DNA from: Pleurotus ostreatus/Saccharomyces cerevisiae fusant
Taxonomy: Eukaryota > Opisthokonta
Length of the DNA stretch: 14,070 bases
Reading direction: 5' to 3'
Assembly: GCA_024196135.1 (NCBI GenBank)
Contig: JAMQCK010000914.1
Span: 1 to 14,070 of the forward strand
Position numbers and translations under genes: made by a program. The notes under the pieces were generated by a model. That model was not told the origin of the DNA and did not search any database. It was given only the letters and a program-made list of their open reading frames with translations. Shown here one piece after another: positions 1-7,837 of the stretch (its first letter is position 1; each line of letters begins with the position of its first letter).

Positions 1-445
1 GAGATATGTAGATGGATCTCCGCGCGTGGTGCGCGATTGAGCAAGAGGTGTCCAGACCAGGGGCTCGGACGGGAAAAGGTAGAAAATACGGCGGAGGGAA
101 CTGCTGGGACTGTGGCGCGGGGCGGGACGAATAAAAGAAAATCATGCAGCGGCGTGGGAAAGTGGGCAGGCAACACATGCTGCATGTGCCTTCATTTCTC
201 CCTCACCTCATCCATCCGCTGCGCTCGTCCGCAAACCCGACGCGCGACTCGACTGTCTGCTCATCGCCATTCACGACCCGCACGACAAACCCGGCGGCGC
301 AACGCACGCTATTACGACCGACCGCATCGACCGCAGCCCCCTCCTTCTCTCCCACACGTCTTTCGTTTACGATTACCGGCTCTCCCCCTTCTGAGGTCCG
401 CGACCAGCCCGCCCGCGCACCAGCGACACTCACGCCCGAGCAGAT
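1..445 (+). promoter_or_regulatory. Promoter and 5' leader of the Ras-family gene
   Basis: No protein-coding gene is visible here. An A-rich TATA-like stretch (AATAAAAG) lies near 130-137. From about 185 to 440 the + strand is rich in C and T, as is common upstream of fungal start codons. An ATG at 144 opens a 109-codon reading frame that runs past the Ras start and stops at 473 in another frame. If transcription begins upstream of 144, this would be an overlapping upstream ORF. Its Ser/Pro/Arg-rich translation looks like a by-product of the pyrimidine-rich leader, not a real protein. Confidence 0.5.
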
Positions 446-1280
446 ATGGACAACTGGAGAGTTGCAGTACTAGGCGATGGTGGGGTGGGCAAAACCGCTC
501 TCGCAGTCCAGGTCAGTCCGCCGCTCCCGAGTCGTCTGCTCGCGCTGATCTCACGCCAGTTTACGCTAAATTGCTTCGTTGGTAAGCAGCCTCCTCCTCA
601 GCCGGCATCATGGCGCGCTGACCGCCGCCCGTCTTCTTCGCCCCACAGAGGTCCGTCTGCTTCCGGGTTGCGCCCCGCATCGTCTGACATCCTCCAGACT
701 TATGATCCCACAATCGAGGATGCGTATCGCAAGCAGCTAGTGGTTGACAATAAAATGTGCTTCGTGGAGGTCATAGACACTGCCGGACAGGGTGCGTGCT
801 TGCAACTCCACCTCGACGCTTACTCACCCCCATTCCAGAGGAGTACGCGACGCTTCGCGATCAGTGGGTACGGTGCGTACTACGACGCCGCCCAAGCCAT
901 ACCCCCCACTCATCTCCCACAGAGAGGGCCAAGGCTTCATCCTTGTGTACTCCATAGCATCCCGCTCCACATTCGACCGGCTGGAGGTCTTCCGGCAATC
1001 GATGCGGCGCGTGAAGCGAGGCGACCCCATATTTATGCTCGTGGGGAACAAGTGCGACAAGACCTACGAGCGGGAAGTGTCAAAGGAGGAGGGAGCGCAG
1101 CTCGCCAGACAGTTTGGCTGCGAGTTCATCGAGACGTCGGCAAAGACCGCCCAGAACGTCGAGCGATTATTCACGACACTCGTCCGTGCATTACGACAGA
1201 CGAAACAAATAGAGGCGGGACCGGGCGGTGGTCCAACCAAGCCGAAAGAAAAGGAGAAGAGGAAGTGTATTATCATGTAG
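446..1280 (+). CDS. Ras-family small GTPase with a CIIM prenylation motif
   Basis: This is a membrane-anchored GTP/GDP switch of the Ras family. Proposed exons are 446-511, 560-581, 649-650, 698-791, 839-872 and 923-1280, joined through introns of 47-67 nt; the exon at 649-650 is only 2 nt. The spliced product is 191 aa, normal for Ras. Visible motifs are the P-loop GDGGVGKT (10-17), effector loop YDPTIED (32-38), switch II DTAGQEEY (57-64) with the catalytic Gln61, NKCD (115-118), ETSAK (143-147) and a C-terminal CIIM box after a Lys-rich tail. The final Met predicts farnesylation. Residues up to about 100 keep H-Ras numbering. The effector loop matches canonical Ras better than Rab, Rho or Arf. 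It may be the Ras2-type paralogue of basidiomycetes, but that needs a tree. The start at 446 places the P-loop at the usual distance. Confidence 0.95.
649..650 (+). other. Predicted 2-nt microexon (AG) in the Ras gene
   Basis: The exon ending at 581 leaves one base (G) of a split codon, and the exon starting at 698 begins ACT TAT GAT (Thr-Tyr-Asp). Ras proteins need Glu between FV and TYDP, so two bases, AG, are missing. They occur at 649-650, flanked by CCCCACAG and GTCCGT. Each flanking interval, 582-648 (67 nt) and 651-697 (47 nt), has its own donor, CTGAC branch site and CAG acceptor. Direct joining of 581 to 698 would shift the frame into a stop at once. Confidence 0.75.
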
Positions 1281-1686
1281 GGAATTTCTTCTGGGATTTA
1301 CTGGCGTTATAGATTCCCTCCCCCATTTACCTCATTTGATGATACCACGGCCTTGCGCTTCGTTTTCTGCCCTCGCTGTCTTGCTTCAGCTCTACTGTCC
1401 ATTATGTTGCATGCATATCCCCTTCTCTGACATTTCTGTGCGGTCTCTCGAGTTCTATATCACTCATAGGTTGTTTTCGTTGCAATGGAGTCGTGTCTTA
1501 TCATGCTCTCTTTCGCTACGTGGCGCTCGCGTTATGCGTACTACTACTAGCTACACGTCGGGCCACGTACGACCAAGCACCCTCAGGAGGTCGATCGTAT
1601 GCGTATATGAAGAGGCGGACCCGCAGATTAGCGTTCTGCTGTACCTACTCATCTATCTCTCTTACTATCTTACCTGCACGCGCGCG
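1281..1686. other. Intergenic: 3' end of the Ras gene and promoter of the BTB gene
   Basis: Open frames run through here (for example from 1228), but they have no family-like content and cross the Ras stop codon in another frame. The stretch is moderately T-rich and presumably holds the Ras 3' UTR and terminator and the BTB promoter. I see no RNA gene or repeat. Confidence 0.5.
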
Positions 1687-2773
1687 ATGGTCGGGAGCGA
1701 CACGAACTCTTCTTACACGTCTACCGAAGGCGAGATTGTCGTGCGATCGACTCAGGACGATACGCGTCTCTCCGTCAAGCGTGCCGCCCTGCAGAAAAGC
1801 GAAGTTTTCGGTCAAGAGCGTCCGCAAGCCACTGAATTCGTGATGCTGACCCGCACGCAGATGGCATGTTCACCGTCTGCGGCCCCACGGCACCCCCGGT
1901 CCTTGAGCTGGACGAAAGTGGCGCACATCTGGAGCTGTTATTGCGTCTATTGAATGGTCCGCCACCGCCTCCTACGTCCTTTGGGCAGGAGGAGGCCTCA
2001 CAGCACAGTAGCAAGTTCCCGAAAAAGCTCTACAACCCCGACACGATAATCCCGTTCCCGATGCTACAGCTCATGTACGGCCTCGCTGACAAGTACATCA
2101 TCGACACGGAAAAGGCCCTCGGACCACATCTCCGCGCGCATTGCGCGGAGGACGCGGTACGGGTATATGCGCTGGCGCTAAGGGCTGGCGAAGACGACAT
2201 CGCGGCGGAAGCAAGCCAATTTCTACGCCCTATCGCGTCGTACAGTTCGGACGTGATCGCTGCCCTGCCCGATGCGCGGTCGGTCCATCGGCTTGCGGTT
2301 CTGCAGGACCAACGGCGGCGCGCGCTCACCCATCTCGTCCTGACGGAGGACATCTTCCCCCACGGTGCGTCAGTCAGCGGCCCGTGCCGATGCCTGCAGG
2401 CATAGGGACCTGATCTCACAGCACGGTATCAGGGTATGGCACCTGCGGGGCGCACCAGGATCAGACACTTGAGCGGTGGGACAACAGACGAAAGCGGCTG
2501 TCCGCGTCTGTTGACGCTGGTGCGTCGTGCTGCAAACGAGGGTGATTGCCCACGCTGATGGTGGGTTCCTGACAGACACCGATGTCGCATGGGATATGGA
2601 CTCGGAAGGGAGTATCGGGTGTGCTGCCTGCGATCTAGCCTGGAGTCGGGCTGTTGCTATGCTTGCGGTAGGCCCGGTCCTATTTTTGAGGGCTTGCTTT
2701 TGGGAATTGACGCGCGCCACAGTACAAGTCGCGCAAGGTCATCAGCCGCATCGATCAGTTCAAGCAAGACTAG
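1687..2773 (+). CDS. BTB/POZ domain protein of basidiomycete type
   Basis: Proposed exons are 1687-1810, 1861-2364, 2433-2519, 2576-2667 and 2723-2773, giving 285 aa. All four introns (50-68 nt) fit in phase, and three have clear CTGAC/TTGAC-like branch sites. The N-terminal BTB fold starts near residue 14 with the EGEIVVRSTQDD strand. It continues with SVKRAALQKSEVF, where the first splice restores SEVF-DGMFTV, then LELLLRLLNG and a helical half (LMYGLADKYII). BTB domains dimerise and often bind partners or Cul3. Large families of unknown role exist in mushroom-forming fungi. The C-terminal half has EDIFPHGYGTC, a charged helix, and C254-x2-C257 in GCAACDLAW; together with C214 this could be a small structural or metal site. 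No MATH, Kelch or ankyrin repeats are present. The ATG at 1687 is the first in frame just before the BTB fold. Confidence 0.85.
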
Positions 2774-2815
2774 AAAATACAGGAAGATGATTAGGAATGT
2801 ACAGGAGCGCCTGCG

Positions 2816-3561
2816 CTAGTTGTTATGCCAGAGGAGGGTCTTGAGATCCTTCCATCGGTCGGAGTCGTGGTAGATGTAGACCATCTGGTTGAACATGCCG
2901 CGCTGCAGGGTCTCTCCACGGTTCTCGAACAGCCACATGCTGCCACCCATAACGATGGTGGCCAAGACGGTGTAATATCGCGGATTTGGTGGCTGCGCCT
3001 TGACGGTACCAGGAGCGGTAGGTGTGGTGCCTCCTCCAGCGCGAGGCAGGAAGGACATCACCGCGCGCGCCAGCACGTAAAGTACGATCTACGATAGAGT
3101 CATGTTAGTAAGTCCAGTCCCCGCCACACCGTGCTCCAGTTCACGCACCTGCTCATTTACGGACGTCCGATCCTTGAATACCGCCCAGCTCGCGATGAGC
3201 CCCGCGATAAGGCTATCCGGGTTGCCTTGCTTCCCACCGCGCGCCTTGCGTAAGAGGAGCAGCAAGGACTTGTACAGGGTGGCGAATGTCGCAAGAGTGG
3301 TGGCGTGTTGCCTCGTCGCGTCCAGGATCCACTTCGCCCGGGTCCGCCAGCTGCAGATAGACGTCAGTCTCGGACGATAGGCCTGGTATGAGGCAATCGC
3401 GCGCACCCTCCTCGTCCGTATAGCGCCGATATGACCAAGGCATGGGGTAGCCTGATCTTGACCCCAGAGACAAAGCCGTTCCGCGCGCCCTTGAGGATGG
3501 CAAGATAGTCACTGTACGCCGGATTGGTCACGAAGGAGTGCACGGCGTCGGGAAGAGACAT
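2816..3561 (-). CDS. PXMP4: Peroxisomal membrane protein 4 (PMP24) homologue, copy A
   Basis: Exons on the - strand are 3561-3407, 3350-3149 and 3088-2816, giving 209 aa, close to the roughly 212 aa of animal PXMP4. Introns are 56 nt (branch ACTGAC) and 60 nt (branch TACTAAC). Family hallmarks are the N-terminal LAILKGARNGFVSGVKIRLP block (about 21-40), a central KWILDATRQHATTLATF segment, NEQIVLYVLARA, and the C-terminal MWLFENRGETLQ followed by YIYHDSDRWKDLKTLL. PXMP4 belongs to the Tim17/Tim22/Tim23/Pmp24 family and is an integral peroxisomal membrane protein whose biochemical role is unsettled. It converges on the BTB gene with 42 bp between the stop codons. An in-frame ATG 90 nt upstream could extend the protein. 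The start at 3561 aligns with the start of copy B. Confidence 0.93.
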
Positions 3562-4246
3562 GGCGAGAGGAAAGGGTAAGGATCCACCGTAGCCGCGCGT
3601 TTGTAAACAACGAGCTGCCCGCGAGGCACGGAGAGTCTGAGCTGCTATCACCTAGCCAAGCGTTGGAGTGCGCCTGAGTGTCGCTTCACCGGAAGCGACG
3701 AGCCTGCGGTCTTGACGGACGAACAGGACGAACATGATGGTTTAGCACAAAAGTGAATGGGCAAGCCCCTGATGGGCGACGACAAGAGCAAGTTTAGGAA
3801 GCTGGGACGCGACGATGTCGGAATCATTCAATGGGTCCTCACTGATTAGGCCTGCTGACCTATGGAGGCACCATGGCGTCAGGTAGATGGCTAAGCTGCT
3901 TTGCTTGACGCCGAATGATTGGCGAATTAGCATGCAACCGGCACTTCTAGTCCACCGACCGTGCCCTATTGACGATTGCTCACTGTTCAGGCGAAAAGGC
4001 CATGTAGCTCTATCGTGCACTAAGACAGGTAAGATAGAAATGGGAATGTTGATTGTAGGCGTGGTCAGCTTCGTGGGCTCGTGATGATGATGCGCCGCAT
4101 CCATACCTTTTTAGGCGACAATAGCACGTCGGTGGGTATTGGGGACCTTGACACGCGGTGAACACTGGAAAAGCGAGCAAAGATCCATATGATAACATGG
4201 TAATTGTCGCAAATTGTCTATCCGTGATGGTATAAGTACACCGGGC
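3562..4246. other. Intergenic between the two PXMP4 copies
   Basis: This 685-bp stretch holds the 3' end of copy B and the promoter of copy A. The longest open frame (- strand, 4104-3742) has no recognisable domain, no splice-supported extension and mixed codon use, so I do not call it. Codons 3651-3562 of copy A's frame are open and are treated separately. No repeat or RNA gene is visible. Confidence 0.5.
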
Positions 4247-4979
4247 CTATGTGTTGTGCCACAGCAACGTCTTCAGGTCTTTCCACCTCTCCGAGTCGCG
4301 GTACAGATATGTCATCGAGTTGAACATTCCGGGCTGGATGGTCTCTCCGCGATGCTCGAAGAGCCACATGACCGCGCCCCACGAGAACGCGGCGAAGAGC
4401 GTGAATGCTTTCGAGTCGGGAGGGAGGGGCTTAACAGTACCAGGAGCGGCGGGAGCAGACGAGTATGGGTTCTGTGCGCGCGGTAGGAAGGATGCGACGA
4501 CACGAGAAACCACGTAGAGAACGATCTAAAGAGGTTCATGAATCAGTCAAAGCATGTGAAAGAGCGGGAGGGTCAACGCACCTGCTCGTTAACTGCTGTC
4601 CGGTTGCCGAAGACATACCAGCCCCCGATGAGGCCCGCGAGGAAGGTATCTGCGTCGCGTTGCTTGTTCCCATTGAGCTTGCGCTGTAGGAGCAGCATGG
4701 CCTTGTAGATAGACACGAATTTCGCGAGATTCAGAGCATGCTGCTTCGTCGCGCGATAGATGACGCGTGCGCGCGTTTGCCAGCTGGGATACGGTCAGTG
4801 AATGTCCCACCTGGAGATATTGATACTCACTCTCCACGTCCAAACAGTATGGACATGACCAGCGCATGGGGGAACCTAACCTTTACGCCGTAGACGAAGC
4901 CATTGCGCGCACCCTTGAGGATCGCCAAGAGGTCATGGTAAGCGGGGTTGGTGATGATATCCTGGATTATGGAGGACAT
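4247..4979 (-). CDS. PXMP4: Peroxisomal membrane protein 4 (PMP24) homologue, copy B
   Basis: Exons on the - strand are 4979-4831, 4783-4582 and 4525-4247, giving 209 aa. Introns are 47 nt (GTGAGT..CCCAG, branch CACTGAC) and 56 nt (GTGCGT..TTTAG, branch GACTGAT). It shares with copy A the LAILKGARNGFV block, the RATKQHALNLAKF-like central helix, AVNEQIVLYVV and MWLFEHRGETIQPGMFN near the C-terminus. Intron positions and phases match copy A exactly, and exon 2 is 202 nt in both. Head-to-tail position and shared structure point to a local duplication. This copy is nearer the family consensus at several places: GFVYGVK against GFVSGVK, and SMTYLYRDS against QMVYIYHDS. A role in the peroxisomal membrane is inferred from the family. 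Confidence 0.93.
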
Positions 4980-5181
4980 GGTCGTCGTTCGTGACGGCGA
5001 GGAGCAAGTCTATGTCGACGGCGCCGGCGCCAGTAGCGGATGAGAGCAGAAGTAGCCATGGCAGGGAGCCTCGGGCCGGGGAGTGCGCGAGTATCACATG
5101 CAAGATATCAGGCATGGACCTACAAATACAAAGTACGATACACAAGACAACTATACTCAAGAAATATGTCCAAGATGTACG

Positions 5182-5972
5182 CTAAATCAGGTCCTCGTCG
5201 TCAAAAAATCCGTCGCAAACGAGCTCACAAGAAGGTATCATCCAGTCGATCTACATTGAACGCGGAATATCAGAATCGGCAAGCCCTGCTCGGCGCTCAA
5301 GTTAGACGCACCTTTGTCTCGATGTCGTCGGACAGCGTAGGGTCCCGTGGATGTACCAGGACACAGCAGTGTCTAATCACAACATGCTCCGGGTTCATCC
5401 TCCAGGTGTCAAAATCCTGAACAAGAAGCGCCTTGGCCTTCGACTCCCAAAGTTCCTCCGGAATGCCGTCGAAATGTGACCGAAATTCGTCGAGGGCGAG
5501 ATGGATGAGCCCTTCGACAGTGTGTGGAATCAAGAAAGGACTGGACTTCGCAGCCGATGGTGGTACAGCCAAGTGACATCTCCTTTCCATGATGGCCATG
5601 AAGAGGAACCTGAACTCGAAGGCCTTCGGATCACTGCCCACAGTGAGCGACACGGACACAAAGTTATGACGAAGAACGTACGCCATGTAGACCTCCACCG
5701 GGTCCTTCCCCTCGTAGTACATCGTGAGCGCCATTCCGAGAATTGGAGGCAAGATATACGACGACCAGAGCGGGTGCGCAGCACCCTGCTGAAGCCGCGT
5801 CGTGGTAAGGAACAAGTCAGCAACGAGAGCGTGAGGGGTGGAGGTCAAAATGCCTCCTGTGAGCACCATCAGCTACGCGCGTACGATCGGTAAAAGTTGA
5901 CTTACGGGCGACGAAGATCTCTTGGATGCGGGTGTCCTTGGAAGGTCGGACTGATAGCTCATACGCGTACAT
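5182..5972 (-). CDS. Uncharacterised protein, copy 1 of a two-copy local family
   Basis: I do not recognise this family. Proposed exons are 5972-5906, 5856-5682, 5633-5312 and 5250-5182, giving 210 aa, with introns of 49, 48 and 61 nt. Comparison with copy 2 near 12 kb supports this: exons 2 and 4 have identical lengths (175 and 69 nt), and motifs recur in order. These are GILTSTPHALVADL, HPLWSSYILPPILGMALTMYY, DPKAFEFRFL, MERRCHLAVPP, ELWESKAKALLVQDFDTWR, VLVHPRDPTLSD and the tail CDGFFDDEDLI. The HPLWSSY..LGMALT stretch (about 50-68) is hydrophobic enough for a membrane or buried helix. No catalytic signature is evident. The 48-nt second intron is a multiple of three without a stop, so retention would add 16 residues. 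The start at 5972 is the least certain point. It lies just upstream of PXMP4 copy B on the same strand. Confidence 0.75.
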
Positions 5973-7837
5973 CAGGAAAATGACATGTATGAATTTTCAC
6001 GAAATAGGTTCGGCACTCAAATTGCATGCTATTTCATGAGGCGCGCGAGGATATTTCGTGCTGTTTCGCGCGAATCCACCGGGGTTCAAGCAAGTTCACC
6101 TAGGTGGGAAAGAGAAACCACCCCATCGCGCGAATTTCCATTGGGGGTGCGCTGCCACCAACACTCAACTTGTCGCCCGTCACTTCTCCGAGGACGTTAC
6201 TCCCGTTCACTGGTTGATTACTGGGGTTACTTTGCGCCATCCTACTTCGGTATCTCTCACAGAGGTCATTTGTGCTGGAGCGAGTTGCTCCCGAACTTTG
6301 AGAGGGTGCGGGCGCTGGGATGCTCGAGGAGGGCTCGCCCCCGGCGGCCGTACGAGATCTACCCACTCACTCCTCGCATTGGATGCGGACAGGAAAGACA
6401 GGCGCACCATCTAAGCGTATGAGTTGTGACTCGTGACTGTTGCTTTCCTTAAGAAGTGTTGTACCGCTGCTCCCTGCATCCAAGGCGAGGGAGGCAGTTG
6501 CAGTCGCGCGGTGAAAGTCGTGGTTGATCTCGACTAGAGCACAGCAGATATAGACATATTGCAGAGCAGTAGTTCTTGATAGAGCTGGACGAAGTGCTGA
6601 GCGGACTCGTTGAGATCGACGACACCGAGGACGGAGTCCTGGCGGATGCGCTATTTGGGGCGAGTGCCGGCGATTGCCGCGACCTGTATTTGTAAGCAGC
6701 TCGCGCGCGGATGGCTCTTGTCTCCTTCCTTCGTCAACACCCGTCTCGCTGGCCGTCTTCCTTCCCAGTGCACACAGAGCACTCGTCAGCGGCGTTCTTC
6801 TCTGTGATAAGGTCTGAAAGCCGCGTGCATAGTTTCGTTGAGCGCTGACAATCGCCAATCTCCAGTTTTCTCGATCAGCAGCAAAAACTTGATGATCAGT
6901 GCGTGTGCTCTATCGTACTTGTGGCACTCAGTCTCATTTCCTTGTAGATGCTGTGCATACCTTCTGACATGTTTAGGAATCACCCGGATAAGAAGAGAGT
7001 GCGGATTGTGTAAACCCTTGCAAGATCTGTCCGTCCCATTTCCCGTGCCCCCTACCGCGCTCTCACGGATGATCTAGAACACTGTTGGTGGTTATGGCTG
7101 TCAGGTCTGTATTGATTACTTGGTGCGTCAGCTACGTCTTCGACGCTGCGCGCTTCTCTGACGCTTCTCAGAAACTGTTGGTCGCGATTTCTTCATGTGC
7201 AGACAACGGGCGCCTACCCTCACGTGTCGTGCTTCTCGATTGGCGTGCCCCTTCCACGTTCTCATCATGTCCCCCGCCCCCCGACCCTCAGCGCCAAACC
7301 CATACAGTTGAACTGCGAGCGGGGCGCAGCGTGCCCGCGGCGCGCGGGTGCATCGGAGAAGACCTATCAAGGCTGTACTCGACCAGAGGGGGCGAGCTAG
7401 CTGCGGGACGCTGGCATCGTGGGATGCCCGAGTCCCTTCCTCGTACGTATTTGCGCTGTTGCGAACATGATCGGGCTCGTGCACACGCACCCGCGGGGTG
7501 GCAGCCACCCGACATGTACTGTTATTTTTATGGCTGTCTATAGTAATCAATGATATGTCTTCGTTCTGAACTTGTGACCTTGTGTGATGTCCTCCTTGGG
7601 CAATGATATTTGCATGCACCTTGCAGTGCGCCAGTGAGTTAAGTTTTGCAATACCCTTTACAGGCAGATGAATTCTCGCGTGATAGCACCCTCCGCGTCA
7701 TGGAATAACATGCAACAGGCCAACACGCGCACTGGAAAAGCACAGAATGGCGGGCAAATTCTGTTGTCGACATTGGGGGCTCACGGAAATTCAGGGCGAT
7801 AATATATTATCTGTCAAGCGTGATATAACACGCATTC
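5973..7837. other. 1.9 kb without a confident gene; exon-like pieces on both strands
   Basis: No recognised family occurs here. Exon-like pieces on the + strand are: MLEEGSPPAAVRDLPTHSSH from about 6321; a piece at about 6559-6697 reading LDEVLSGLVEIDDTEDG with acceptor-like TAG and donor GTAAGC; and pieces up to about 7012 around strong acceptors at about 6767 (CTTCCTTCCCAG), 6894 (CTCCAG) and 6947 (TTTCCTTGTAG), ending IPSDMFRNHPDKKRVRIV. On the - strand, 6650-6534 reads GVVDLNESAQHFVQLYQELL with C-biased third positions, and 6366-6100 reads as a Ser/Pro-rich chain. I could not join either set with consistent phases throughout. A small unrecognised gene, probably + strand with its end near 7012, or a decayed gene is possible. 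From 7544 to 7837 the DNA is more AT-rich and probably contains the 3' UTR of the chromodomain gene. Confidence 0.3.

Noticed and set aside
446..1312. 288-codon unspliced reading of the Ras gene
   Set aside because: It matches Ras only in scattered pieces. Splicing restores every G motif and the CIIM tail.
3742..4104. 120-codon - strand frame beginning MDAAHHHHEPTK
   Set aside because: There is no family resemblance and no splice-supported continuation. It lies in the promoter region of PXMP4 copy A.
6424..6520. Cys-rich + strand piece (KCCTAAPCIQGEGGSCSRA) resembling a Zn2Cys6 cluster
   Set aside because: Cysteine spacing does not fit the fungal Zn2Cys6 pattern, and the preceding SCDS piece is in another frame with no plausible intron between.
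7085..7543. 152-codon + strand open frame
   Set aside because: It is Arg/Pro/Cys-rich without domains. An equally long frame exists on the other strand, as expected for GC-rich non-coding DNA.
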